A stretch of 64,000 nucleotides of DNA from Cytobacillus depressus (GTDB taxonomy: Bacteria; Bacillota; Bacilli; Bacillales; Cytobacillaceae): contig NZ_WBOS01000008.1 of NCBI RefSeq assembly GCF_008923245.1, positions 1-64,000 of the forward strand. The letters run 5' to 3'. Of this stretch, positions 1-8,191 are shown piece by piece. Below the pieces are notes generated by a model that searched no databases, was not told where the DNA came from, and was given only the letters and a program-made list of their open reading frames with translations. Position numbers and translations under genes: made by a program. How positions within the stretch are numbered: position 1 is the first letter of the stretch; every line of letters begins with the position of its first letter.

Positions 1-36
1 ACCCGAAGGTCGCAGGTTCAAATCCTGTCCCCGCAA
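1..36 (+). tRNA. tRNA-fMet (CAT), 3' part only
   Basis: The window opens inside a tRNA. The visible part is the 3' side of an anticodon stem, the T arm with the GGTTCAAATCC box, and the acceptor strand ending CCCCGCAA. This matches the Bacillus initiator tRNA-Met 3' half. The anticodon itself lies upstream of the window, so the identity is inferred from the rest. No CCA is encoded. It sits three bases before the next tRNA, so the two are probably one transcript. Confidence 0.75.
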
Positions 37-39
37 TAT

Positions 40-116
40 GGTCCGGTAGTTCAGTTGGTTAGAATGCCTGCCTGTCACGCAGGAGGTCGCGGGTTCGAGT
101 CCCGTCCGGACCGCCA
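40..116 (+). tRNA. tRNA-Asp (GTC)
   Basis: Complete cloverleaf. Acceptor strands GGTCCGG (40-46) and CCGGACC (106-112) pair fully, the D arm is normal, the anticodon loop is CTGTCAC with anticodon GTC, and the T arm carries GGTTCGAGTCC. The discriminator is G113 and a CCA end is encoded at 114-116, as in many Bacillus tRNA genes. Confidence 0.95.
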
Positions 117-190
117 TATTTTTTCAGTGACTAAGTAATGCTCTTTTTAAGGGCAGGATACTTATAGCTTTTCCATCATACGCACGCAAT

Positions 191-264
191 GCGCCTTTAG
201 CTCAGCTGGATAGAGCATACGCCTTCTAAGCGTACGGTCAGAGGTTCGAATCCTCTAAGGCGCG
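191..264 (+). tRNA. tRNA-Arg (TCT)
   Basis: Complete cloverleaf. Acceptor strands GCGCCTT (191-197) and AAGGCGC (257-263) pair, the anticodon stem TACGC/GCGTA encloses loop CTTCTAA with anticodon TCT, and the T arm is GAGGTTCGAATCCTC. CCA is not encoded. It lies 74 bases after tRNA-Asp and just before a terminator, so it is probably the last gene of the cluster. Confidence 0.95.
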
Positions 265-278
265 TAAGAAAAATGTAA

Positions 279-319
279 AAAAGTCCCGACTTTCTATGAA
301 AAAGAAGTCGGGACTTTTT
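279..319 (+). terminator. Terminator of the tRNA cluster
   Basis: Inverted repeat AAGTCCCGACTT / AAGTCGGGACTT with a short A-rich loop and a run of T on the + strand. The A-run on the 5' side means it could also serve the TetR gene that ends from the other side at 329. Confidence 0.9.
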
Positions 320-328
320 GTATTTAGT

Positions 329-922
329 TCAGCTTTCTTCTTCTCTTTTCCCCATGATCCCATAAAAAACAAGATTCATAATATCTTCAGTCAACGGCAG
401 AATCCTTTGATAAACTTCTTCTCGCTGGATATATTTATTCATTGCTTGAATGAAAAAGATAATGGCTTCATTAGACAAGTTCGGATCAACAAATCTCTGT
501 TGCTTTCCTTGGTTAAACAAGTCTATTAAGCGTGGAAGGGCCACTTCTTCATATAGTTTTTCAAAATAATTTGCGTCCGTCGAATATTCCTTCATTATAT
601 ATTGATAGAAATCTTCATGAATGTTGTTCGCTACTTCTTTTTTAGTAAAGATGATCTGCTTAATTTTCTCAGGAAATGTCATTTGGCTATCAAGAATTTG
701 GAAAAATTGCTCCTTCATCAAGTCTAAATAATATAGAAATACCTCATGCACTAAATTATGTTTACTATCGAAGTAATTATAAATTGTTACTTGGGATACT
801 TTCGCCTGTTTTGCTATTTCCGCAATGGAGATCTTTTGTACCCCATGTTTCAAAAATAAGGCTAGAGCAGCTTCTAAAATACTCACTTTCTTCTGCTCTC
901 TTCGCCGTTGAAATCCATCCAT
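329..922 (-). CDS. TetR/AcrR-family transcriptional regulator
   Basis: A 197-residue protein with a TetR-type N-terminal helix-turn-helix (about residues 10-55): ILEAALALFLKHG, then ISIAEIAKQAKVS and TIYNYF, the usual recognition helix of the family. The C-terminal two thirds is the variable ligand domain, so the inducer cannot be read. The ATG at 922 is chosen because GAGGTG lies six bases upstream; a GTG nine bases further out has a poorer site. It is divergent from the ABC exporter at 1085-3588, the classic layout of a TetR repressor and the drug exporter it controls. That regulatory link is inference. Confidence 0.88.
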   Translation of the reverse strand: MDGFQRRREQKKVSILEAALALFLKHGVQKISIAEIAKQAKVSQVTIYNYFDSKHNLVHEVFLYYLDLMKEQFFQILDSQMTFPEKIKQIIFTKKEVANNIHEDFYQYIMKEYSTDANYFEKLYEEVALPRLIDLFNQGKQQRFVDPNLSNEAIIFFIQAMNKYIQREEVYQRILPLTEDIMNLVFYGIMGKREEES

Positions 923-977
923 CTCTTTCACCTCATATAAAGTGTAATAAAATTTATGTAATAAAACAATTAAACGA

Positions 978-1046
978 GTTCATAACCTATTGTAAATAGA
1001 TTTAGTTTTATATATTATGAACTAAATAACTTTAAATATTTCATAA
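978..1046. promoter_or_regulatory. Possible TetR operator region (TTCATAA half-sites)
   Basis: The gap between the TetR gene and the exporter holds three copies of a half-site: GTTCATAA at 978-985, its inverse TTATGAAC at 1015-1022 and TTTCATAA at 1039-1046. They form two inverted pairs in an AT-rich divergent promoter region. Binding is not shown; it rests on position and symmetry. Confidence 0.4.
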
Positions 1047-1084
1047 TTTATTTTGTGTAAAGATGGTAAAGGGGAGAATGAATC

Positions 1085-1984
1085 ATGTCTGTCTTAAAAA
1101 CATCGAATCTAATCAAAAGGTTTGGACGGTTTACAGCATTAAATGGTGTAAGCATGGAAGTGAAGAAGGGAGAAGTATTTGGGTTCATCGGTCCAAATGG
1201 TGCAGGGAAATCGACGACCATCCGTATTTTGCTCGGAATATTAAAAGCAACAGAAGGGGAAGCGGAGATTTTTGGTCTGGATGCATGGAAGGATGCCGTT
1301 GACATTCATAAGCGGGTCGCCTACGTCCCGGGAGATGTGAACCTATGGCCTAATTTAACTGGGGGAGAGGTCATTGATTTATTCGTTAAATTACGTGGGA
1401 AGAACAACAAAAGCAGACGTGAGGAATTAATCAACAGATTCGATTTAGATCCTTCAAAAAAATGCAGGACGTATTCAAAAGGAAATCGGCAAAAGGTGGC
1501 GCTCATTTCTGCTTTTTCGTCTGATGCGGACTTGTATATTTTAGACGAACCAACTTCTGGACTGGATCCGTTGATGGAAAGGATTTTTCAGGAATGTGTG
1601 ATGGAGGCAAAAAACGAGGGAAAGAGTATTTTGCTTTCGAGCCATATTTTATCTGAGGTGGAAAAGCTCTGTGATCGAGTGGGAATTATTCGCCAAGGAC
1701 AAATCATCGAAACAGGGACATTAGATGAGCTGCGGCACTTAACAAGAACGAGCTTACTTTTCGAAACAAAGCAGCCGCTAACCTCTTTGCACGAATTAAA
1801 AGGGGTTCATCATATTGAGTTGAAGGGACAGGCCATTTCCTTTCAGGTTGACGCGATGGAATTGGATCATGTCATGCAATATGTTAGCCAGTTTGGAATT
1901 GTAAAAATGGAAAGCGCGCCGCCTACATTAGAAGATTTATTCATGCGCCATTATGAAGGAGCAGATGCTGGGGGTGCCATCTAA
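1085..1984 (+). CDS. ABC exporter ATP-binding protein
   Basis: A 299-residue ABC ATPase of the drug and polyketide export type. Walker A is GPNGAGKST (residues 36-44), the Q-loop region is VAYVPGDVNLWPNLT, the signature is a divergent YSKGNRQKV in place of LSGGQ, Walker B is LYILDEPTSGLDP and the switch histidine is in LLSSHILSE. The last 80 residues are the extra C-terminal domain common in ABC-2 ATPases. The start has the SD sequence AAAGGGGAGA. The stop overlaps the ATG of the permease by one base, so the two are translationally coupled and should form one exporter. The substrate is unknown. Confidence 0.92.
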   Translation: MSVLKTSNLIKRFGRFTALNGVSMEVKKGEVFGFIGPNGAGKSTTIRILLGILKATEGEAEIFGLDAWKDAVDIHKRVAYVPGDVNLWPNLTGGEVIDLFVKLRGKNNKSRREELINRFDLDPSKKCRTYSKGNRQKVALISAFSSDADLYILDEPTSGLDPLMERIFQECVMEAKNEGKSILLSSHILSEVEKLCDRVGIIRQGQIIETGTLDELRHLTRTSLLFETKQPLTSLHELKGVHHIELKGQAISFQVDAMELDHVMQYVSQFGIVKMESAPPTLEDLFMRHYEGADAGGAI

Positions 1985-3588
1985 TGTCAAATCAGCTATA
2001 CATCCATACAGGGAGGCTGTCCCGTTTCATCTTGCGAAGAGATCGCCTTCGGATTTCGATTTGGTTACTATTCCTACTTGTCCTTACCGTTGTCGTTGCC
2101 CAATCATTTAGTCAAATGTATGTAACTGAGCAAGAAAGACAAATAGCAGCTGAAACGATGAGAAACCCTGCCATGACAGCGATGCTTGGCCCGGGTTATG
2201 GTCTAGATAACTATACGGTTGGCGCGATGATGGCCCATCAGATGTTGCTTTTCACAGCATTGGCTGTTGGCATCATGAGTATTTTATTTGTTGTTCGCCA
2301 CACTCGGGAAGACGAAGAGGATGGCCGGATGGAAATGTTTCGCTCTTTGCCAGTTGGCCGGTTGTCTTCATTGCATGCAACGATTTTGGTTTCAGTTGGG
2401 GCCAATCTATTATTGGCGGTTATGATCGGCTTTGGATTGTATGCACTTGGCATTGAGAGCATGGACTTAGAAGGTTCCCTTTTATATGGAGCAGCATTAG
2501 GGGCAACAGGCATCTTTTTCACCGCAATCACCGCGTTATTCGCCCAGTTGACGGTCACATCTCGTGGTGCGGTCGGCTTTTCAATTACGATATTGCTCCT
2601 GGCTTATTTCATCCGTGCCATTGGCGATGTGAGTAATGAAACACTTTCTGCCGTTTCGCCACTTAGCTGGGTATTACGTTCGGAAGTATATGTGAAAAAT
2701 GACTGGTGGTTGATTGTACTGACGATTGGTGTTGCCATGATTTTGTTGGTCCTTTCGCTTTGTTTGAATGCGATTCGTGATTTGGGGGCTGGCTTCATAC
2801 CGGCAAAACCAGGCAGGAAACACGCGTCCCTATTTTTACAAAGTCCACTTGGTCTTGCACTTAGACTTCAGCGTACAGGACTCATCGCTTGGGCAGTGGG
2901 GATGTTTTTCCTCGGTGCTTCTTACGGGTCCGTATTAGGGGATCTTGAGTCCTATTTTTCTAATAATGAAATATTCGAGAAGATGTTCGCACCGGCAGCA
3001 GGAATTTCGTTAACAGAACAATTTGTCACAATGTTAATGAAGGTCATTGCAATGATTTGTACGATTCCTCCTTTAATGGCGATGTTAAAACTGAAAGGGG
3101 AAGAAAGAAAGAACCGGACGGAGCACTTACTGAGTCGAGCAGTATCTCGATCACGGCTCATAGGAAGCTATTTAACTGTATCCGTTGTCAGTGCGTTTGT
3201 CATGATCTCGTTTGCTGCCATCGGTCTTGGACTCGTTGGGAATTTCGTTATGGAAGATGGCCTGTCTGTCGGTACATTTTATCGTGCAGCAATCGTTTAT
3301 CTGCCTGCGATGTTAGCCATGATCGGCATGGCGGTCTTATTGGTCGGCATTGTCCCAAAATTATCTAGCTTCATATGGCTATATTTGACTTATTCATTTT
3401 TTGTTGTTTATTTAGGTGGCTTGCTGCAGTTTCCAGAATGGATGAGCAAACTAACGCCGTTCGGTCATATTCCGGAGCTTCCGGTTAATAGCATGGATTA
3501 TACAAAAGTGGGGGTACTGACGGTCTTAGCGATAATTTTTATTGTGACGGGGTTTTGGGGTTATAGAAAAAGAGATATCCATGGATAA
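1984..3588 (+). CDS. ABC-2 type exporter permease
   Basis: A 534-residue membrane protein with about twelve hydrophobic segments arranged as two similar halves, the architecture of the ABC-2 permeases often annotated as polyketide antibiotic exporters. The first half starts with a basic cytoplasmic stretch (LRRDRLRISIW) and the loop HTREDEEDGRMEMFRSLPVGR resembles the coupling loop of the family; a matching loop, KGEERKNRTEHLLSRAVSR, lies in the second half. Start ATG overlaps the ATPase stop. Together with the ATPase and the TetR gene it makes a self-contained regulated efflux unit. Confidence 0.9.
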   Translation: MSNQLYIHTGRLSRFILRRDRLRISIWLLFLLVLTVVVAQSFSQMYVTEQERQIAAETMRNPAMTAMLGPGYGLDNYTVGAMMAHQMLLFTALAVGIMSILFVVRHTREDEEDGRMEMFRSLPVGRLSSLHATILVSVGANLLLAVMIGFGLYALGIESMDLEGSLLYGAALGATGIFFTAITALFAQLTVTSRGAVGFSITILLLAYFIRAIGDVSNETLSAVSPLSWVLRSEVYVKNDWWLIVLTIGVAMILLVLSLCLNAIRDLGAGFIPAKPGRKHASLFLQSPLGLALRLQRTGLIAWAVGMFFLGASYGSVLGDLESYFSNNEIFEKMFAPAAGISLTEQFVTMLMKVIAMICTIPPLMAMLKLKGEERKNRTEHLLSRAVSRSRLIGSYLTVSVVSAFVMISFAAIGLGLVGNFVMEDGLSVGTFYRAAIVYLPAMLAMIGMAVLLVGIVPKLSSFIWLYLTYSFFVVYLGGLLQFPEWMSKLTPFGHIPELPVNSMDYTKVGVLTVLAIIFIVTGFWGYRKRDIHG

Positions 3589-3631
3589 TGGAGTAGGGCC
3601 CCTAGAGTTATCGAAGGGGTCCCTGATCTCG

Positions 3632-4105
3632 TTAAGGCGTTTTATCTACTTTATATTTTTTTATTGAGTTATTATTGAATTGTACTTCTAAGTCGAATTC
3701 TTGATAATCGTCTTTAAGATTAAAAACTTGCAGCACTTCTTTAATTGCATCTTCTTGAGCGGTGTCTTCCGTGAATGTCAGCTGTTGAAGCAAAGGGGTT
3801 AATTTACCTAAAGCTTCGTCCCCTTTTAAAAACTGGTTATTCAGATCATCGCTAATCGAATATTCAGGCTGGTTATCAGTCGTGTCATACTCTGCTTCAT
3901 ATTCTTTGTGGCCTGCATATTCAACACTTAAGTCAAAATCCTTAAACGGCACTTCTGCTGTATTTTGATTCGCTGCATTTTGTTCTTCCGTAGTTGTACC
4001 TGTACCTTTATTTTCTGGATTCTTCACTTCGTTTTTACTGCTGCATCCTGCAATAAATAGCATAAATGTAAGTAAAATGGCTGGGATTTTTGCTATTGTA
4101 TTCAT
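3632..4105 (-). CDS. YusW-family lipoprotein
   Basis: A 157-residue secreted lipoprotein. The N-terminus has a basic start, a hydrophobic core and the lipobox FIAGC, so the cysteine at about residue 21 should be lipidated. A Thr/Asn/Gln-rich linker follows, then a domain with FKDFDLSVEYAGHKEYEAEYD that resembles Bacillus YusW; function of the family is unknown. Single gene, convergent with the exporter and divergent from pspA, with GGAGGC upstream of the ATG on its strand. Confidence 0.75.
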   Translation of the reverse strand: MNTIAKIPAILLTFMLFIAGCSSKNEVKNPENKGTGTTTEEQNAANQNTAEVPFKDFDLSVEYAGHKEYEAEYDTTDNQPEYSISDDLNNQFLKGDEALGKLTPLLQQLTFTEDTAQEDAIKEVLQVFNLKDDYQEFDLEVQFNNNSIKKYKVDKTP

Positions 4106-4211
4106 TGTTTAAGCCTCCTGTATTTTTTGTTAGTTTCCCCTAAGCATTCCTTCCCATACATTCATTCCCAGTGGGGCAGGAATTGTTTAACATATTTGCC
4201 TTAGAAAAAAG

Positions 4212-4240
4212 TGAAACTTTATTGAAAATGGAACAGTATA
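4212..4240 (+). promoter_or_regulatory. Candidate ECF sigma (SigW-like) promoter of pspA operon
   Basis: TGAAAC (4212-4217), 17 bases, AGTATA (4235-4240), 45 bases before the pspA start. TGAAAC is the SigW -35 hexamer; the -10 is close to CGTATA but not exact. In B. subtilis the homologous pspA-ydjGHI operon is SigW-controlled, which supports the reading. Confidence 0.55.
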
Positions 4241-4284
4241 TTATAGTATTGTTTTTCATAAGACCTTTAAGGAGGTAGGAAAAA

Positions 4285-4962
4285 ATGAGTATGATCACAA
4301 GATTTAAAGATATTATGGCGAGTAATATTAACGCATTATTAGATAAGGCGGAAAATCCCGAGAAAATGATTGACCAATACTTAAGAAATTTAAATAAGGA
4401 TTTAGGAAAGGTAAAATCGGAAACGGCGTCCGTCATGGCAGAAGAGCAGCGAGCCAAAAGAGTTTTACATGAATGCCAGGAAGATGTGGAAAAAATGGAG
4501 CGCTATGCGATTAAGGCATTGGAAGCAGGGAATGAAGGAGATGCGCGGAAGTTTCTAGAGAAAAAGGCGGAGTTGTCAGGAAAATGTTCTGAACTAGAGT
4601 TAGCATACCAACTGGCTGCATCGAATGCTCAGCAAATGAAACAAATGCATGACAAGCTTGTGGCGGATATTGAAGAACTGGAATCGCGGAGAAGTATGTT
4701 GAAAGCGAAATGGTCAGTGGCCAAAACACAGGAGCGTATGAATAAGCTTGGCGCATCTGCGGCCCATACAGGTCAATCGATTTCTGCATTTGAACGAATG
4801 GAAGAGAAAGTGAATCGTGCATTAGATGAAGCTAACGCCATGGCCGAACTCAATGCCGGTCCGAAAGACAAAATAGCTGACTTAACAGCTAAGTATGATG
4901 ATGCAAGCAGTAATGTTGATGATGAGCTAGCTGCACTGAAAGAAAGAATGAAGAAAAACTAA
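4285..4962 (+). CDS. pspA: Phage shock protein A homologue
   Basis: A 225-residue PspA/IM30/Vipp1-type protein, almost wholly alpha-helical coiled coil. The N-terminal amphipathic helix MITRFKDIMASNINALLDKAE is the membrane-binding element of the family, followed by long heptad-rich helices with many Glu, Lys and Ala. Such proteins form ESCRT-III-like oligomers on stressed membranes. SD AAGGAGG precedes the ATG. Followed by ydjG, ydjH and ydjI homologues in the order known from B. subtilis, so it is the first gene of an envelope-stress operon. Confidence 0.93.
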   Translation: MSMITRFKDIMASNINALLDKAENPEKMIDQYLRNLNKDLGKVKSETASVMAEEQRAKRVLHECQEDVEKMERYAIKALEAGNEGDARKFLEKKAELSGKCSELELAYQLAASNAQQMKQMHDKLVADIEELESRRSMLKAKWSVAKTQERMNKLGASAAHTGQSISAFERMEEKVNRALDEANAMAELNAGPKDKIADLTAKYDDASSNVDDELAALKERMKKN

Positions 4963-5121
4963 AATTGTTTAGGGGCTGAGGGGCATTTTCGTAGGGATGC
5001 ATTTTGAAAGATGGCATCTCAAATTGTGGTCATGAGCTAATCAATGCCTACATTTCCAAAGTCCCCACCCCAAACGGTAGCTACAGGACACGAGCCCTGA
5101 GCTTAAAGAGGTGTGTAAAGC

Positions 5122-6150
5122 ATGATCCTTCACTATAAATGCCCGAGCTGTGGAAGTGATATGAGCTTTAATGCAGATTCAGGCGAATTATCTTGCCTAA
5201 GCTGCGGGAGACATGAAAATATTGAAAGCTACCCTGAAGAGCTGAAGAGAATGACCTTTTCAGAGGATGAAGCGAATGAATATCATTGTGAGAACTGTGG
5301 CGCTGTTTTAATTACGGAAGCGGAGACAACGGCAACACGATGCGGTTTTTGTGGAGCAGGTGTGGTGATCGCGGATCGATTATCTGGGCATCTCGCTCCT
5401 GCCAAAGTCATTCCTTTTACCATTAGTAGGGAAGAGGCAATGAAGGCATTTATAAAATGGTGCAGAAAAGGGCTTCTTACTCCGAAAGGCTTCATGACGG
5501 CAGACCGAATCAAGAGCGTAACAGGGATATATGTGCCCTTTTGGCTATTTGACCTCAACAGCAAGGTGCAAGTAAATGCCGTCTGCACAAAAGTCAGAAC
5601 CTATACTCAAGGAGATTATATTTATACCGAAACAAACTATTTTGATGCTTTCCGCGATATTAACCTGGATTATGTCAAAATCCCTGTGGATGCATCGGAA
5701 AAAATGAATGATGGCTTAATGGATAAATTAGAACCTTATCCGTATGAGCAATTAAAGGATTTTAAAACTCCGTATTTGGCAGGCTATATTGCCGAGAAAT
5801 ATAACTATACAGATGAGGAACTACTCCCGCGGGCGAAAGATAAAATTAGCGACTATATCGAATCCTATATTCGGTCTACCTTATTGGGCTATCATTCGGT
5901 CAATTATTCGAATAAGCAAATTGATACGAGAAACGTGAACAGTTATTATGTTTTGTTGCCTGTTTGGATGGTCAGCTATGATTACAATCGATCAGAGCAT
6001 ATTTTTGCGATGAATGGACAGACGGGAAAAGTAGTCGGCAAACCGCCAATTAGTGCTGGCAAGGTCGCTATGTGGTTTAGCGGCATTACGGCAGGAACCT
6101 TTATTATCTTAAAATGTGCGTCCTTTATGATGGGAGGCGGCTTTTGGTGA
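5122..6150 (+). CDS. ydjG: YdjG-like TFIIB-type zinc-ribbon membrane protein
   Basis: A 342-residue protein with two N-terminal zinc ribbons built from four CxxC knuckles (CPSCG, CLSCG, CENCG, CGFCG; about residues 9-90). A long soluble domain with many Tyr and Asp residues follows, and one hydrophobic segment near the C-terminus (about 315-335) anchors it in the membrane. Length and order match B. subtilis YdjG, part of the PspA complex at the membrane. A gap of 159 bases after pspA holds no clear terminator. SD AGAGGTG lies before the ATG. Confidence 0.88.
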   Translation: MILHYKCPSCGSDMSFNADSGELSCLSCGRHENIESYPEELKRMTFSEDEANEYHCENCGAVLITEAETTATRCGFCGAGVVIADRLSGHLAPAKVIPFTISREEAMKAFIKWCRKGLLTPKGFMTADRIKSVTGIYVPFWLFDLNSKVQVNAVCTKVRTYTQGDYIYTETNYFDAFRDINLDYVKIPVDASEKMNDGLMDKLEPYPYEQLKDFKTPYLAGYIAEKYNYTDEELLPRAKDKISDYIESYIRSTLLGYHSVNYSNKQIDTRNVNSYYVLLPVWMVSYDYNRSEHIFAMNGQTGKVVGKPPISAGKVAMWFSGITAGTFIILKCASFMMGGGFW

Positions 6151-6926
6151 GTGTGAAGAATCGAAGTCACCTTTTCTTTATCGCGGTGTTACTTTTCCTA
6201 TTGCCGTGGGGAACGCAAGCGAGAGCGGAGTCACAATATATTTATGATTTTGCTAAGCTACTAACAAAAGAAGAAGTGGCTGAGTTGCAATCTTTAGCAA
6301 GTGAGCTAGGCATGGAGAGAAATACTGCTTTTATCATTATTACGGCGAATGGAACGGGTGGAAAGGACATTGTTCAATATGTAGAGGATTTCTACGATGA
6401 GCACGCTCCTGGCTATGACCAGCCTCATGGAAATACCGCGATATTAATGATTGATATGCAAGAAAGAGATGTGTACTTAGCCGGATTTAAAAAGGCAGAG
6501 GACTATTTGGATAGTGGGCGGCTTGATCAAATTCGTCATAAAATTACCCCGGCTCTTTCAGAAGGTCAATATTTCCAAGCGTTTTCAGCTTTTATCCATA
6601 CTTCATATGATTATATGGGCTATGAGCCGGGTGTAAATCCGGAAAATTTACTTTTTAAATGGTGGTTTCAATTGGCTGCCTCTTTAGGCATTGCCGGAAT
6701 TATTGTTACGTTCATGGCCTATCGCTCAGGCGGGCGAGTCACTGTAAATGCCGGAACTTATATGAATAGCCATCAATCAAGGGTTCTTAATAAGTATGAT
6801 CACTTTATAAGACAAACCGTGACAAGGCAAAAGAAGCCGTCTTCTAATTCAGGCGGAGGTGGAGGTGGAGGTGGCGGAATCTCTAGTGGCGGCCACTCGC
6901 ATAGCGGGAGTAGAGGTAAGTTTTAA
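6147..6926 (+). CDS. ydjH: YdjH-like TPM-domain membrane protein
   Basis: A 259-residue protein read from GTG at 6147, which overlaps the ydjG stop by four bases and has GGAGGCGG seven bases upstream; a longer reading from 6114 lacks such a site. It starts with a signal-like segment (FFIAVLLFLLPWGTQARAE), then a TPM domain (YIYDFAKLLTKEEVAELQ, later GNTAILMIDMQERDVYLAGF), one membrane helix at about residue 170-190 and a tail of nine consecutive Gly followed by a Ser/Gly/His end. TPM proteins are typical partners of PspA-type systems. Confidence 0.87.
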   Translation: MSVKNRSHLFFIAVLLFLLPWGTQARAESQYIYDFAKLLTKEEVAELQSLASELGMERNTAFIIITANGTGGKDIVQYVEDFYDEHAPGYDQPHGNTAILMIDMQERDVYLAGFKKAEDYLDSGRLDQIRHKITPALSEGQYFQAFSAFIHTSYDYMGYEPGVNPENLLFKWWFQLAASLGIAGIIVTFMAYRSGGRVTVNAGTYMNSHQSRVLNKYDHFIRQTVTRQKKPSSNSGGGGGGGGGISSGGHSHSGSRGKF

Positions 6927-7119
6927 CTTTATTCAGTAGACTTTACTCACTTTGTAAAATGAAGTGCGAAAAGAATAAACAATTCAGTTGAAAGGTAAAC
7001 ACGGGCTGAATAAAGTTAAGCCTCCGGCGGATGCCTCTGATTTTCAAAGGAAATTTATCGAGCGAGCTCGATAAAATCTGGGCGCAAATACGCCAAGGCG
7101 TATTTGATTTATGAAGGAG
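6925..7119 (+). repeat. Dispersed structured element, copy 1 (ydjI leader)
   Basis: About 195 bp between ydjH and ydjI with a second copy at 46714-46914. It is bounded on the left by AACTTTATTCAG (6925-6936) whose inverse CTGAATAAAGTT (7006-7017) starts the conserved core. The core has a nine-base-pair hairpin TTTATCGAG/CTCGATAAA with loop CGAG (7054-7075) and a ten-base-pair palindrome CAAATACGCC/GGCGTATTTG (7085-7106), and ends with the SD AAGGAGT of ydjI. Only the core is conserved between copies; the segment between the 12-base inverted motifs is not. Confidence 0.8.
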
Positions 7120-7129
7120 TAGATAATCG

Positions 7130-8125
7130 ATGTCTTTTTTCAGAAATCAATTTGCCAATGTCGTAGAATGGCAAGAATTTAGAGATGATATGATTTTTTA
7201 TAAATGGAGTAATCGGGAAATTAAGAAGGGAAGTAAGTTGATTATTCGGCCCGGCCAAGATGCGATTTTTCTAAACAACGGGAAAATCGAAGGGATTTTT
7301 CGTGATGAAGGGGAGTATGATATCGAATCGCAAATCATTCCCTTTTTATCAACGTTAAAGGGATTCAAGTTTGGCTTCAATAGCGGCATGCGGGTTGAGG
7401 TGCTGTTTGTGAACACGAAGGAGTTTGTTGTGAAATGGGGAACGCAAAATGCGATCAATATTCCAACACTAGGGCTCCCAGGCGGCATGCCAATTCGCGC
7501 GAACGGGACAGTTAATTTTAAAGTAACTGATTATATCGCCTTAATTGACCAAATTGCCGGTGTTCGTGAGCACTATGTCGTGGAAGATGTCAAAATTCGG
7601 ATCACTGCCGTCCTTGACCAGCTCCTGATGAAATGGATTTCAAGGGAAGGGAAGGACATGTTCAATCTTCAGTCTAACTCCTTTGAGATTTCGAAAGGGA
7701 TTCAGGAAGATTTAGATATGCAGATGATCAAGAGTGGCCTGTCGATAACTGGGTTTAATGTCATGAGCTTCAACTATCCGAAAGAGATTCAAGATATGAT
7801 TACAAAAAATGCTTCGTTTGGCATGGTCGGCAATGTGGATCGATTCCAGCAAATCTCGCTAACAGAAGGTATGGCTTCTGGAAAAATGAGCGGCGGGGGA
7901 ACGGCATCCGATATGGCTGGGATGATGATGGGCATGAATTTTGCGAATCAGATGATGAATAAAATGAATCAGCAAACCCCAAATCAGTCGGGCCCTACTC
8001 AAAATCCGCAGCCTCCTTCACAACCGGAAGCAGGCAGCCAAAAGAGACCAAACTTCTGCCCAAATTGCGGAACAAAAACAGGTGAGGGCAATTTCTGCTC
8101 CAATTGCGGGCAAAAGCTCGTTTAA
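7130..8125 (+). CDS. ydjI: YdjI-like SPFH-domain protein with zinc ribbon
   Basis: A 331-residue protein: an SPFH/virion-core-like domain (about residues 15-245, with FKFGFNSGMRVEVLFVNTKEFVVKWGTQ), a flexible Met/Gln/Pro-rich linker, and a C-terminal zinc ribbon with FCPNCG and FCSNCG. SPFH proteins form membrane scaffolds; B. subtilis YdjI recruits PspA to membranes. Last gene of the pspA operon, followed by a strong terminator. Its leader is made entirely of the dispersed element ending in the SD. Confidence 0.9.
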   Translation: MSFFRNQFANVVEWQEFRDDMIFYKWSNREIKKGSKLIIRPGQDAIFLNNGKIEGIFRDEGEYDIESQIIPFLSTLKGFKFGFNSGMRVEVLFVNTKEFVVKWGTQNAINIPTLGLPGGMPIRANGTVNFKVTDYIALIDQIAGVREHYVVEDVKIRITAVLDQLLMKWISREGKDMFNLQSNSFEISKGIQEDLDMQMIKSGLSITGFNVMSFNYPKEIQDMITKNASFGMVGNVDRFQQISLTEGMASGKMSGGGTASDMAGMMMGMNFANQMMNKMNQQTPNQSGPTQNPQPPSQPEAGSQKRPNFCPNCGTKTGEGNFCSNCGQKLV

Positions 8126-8152
8126 AAGGGTGTGGGATTGTCTGTACATTGT

Positions 8153-8190
8153 AAAAAAACCCTTGACTCTATATGTAGTCAAGGGTTTTT
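8153..8190. terminator. Bidirectional terminator between ydjI and yfnA
   Basis: Inverted repeat AACCCTTGACT (8158-8168) / AGTCAAGGGTT (8177-8187) with a run of A before and T after, so it can stop both converging transcripts. Confidence 0.92.
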
Positions 8191-8191
8191 C

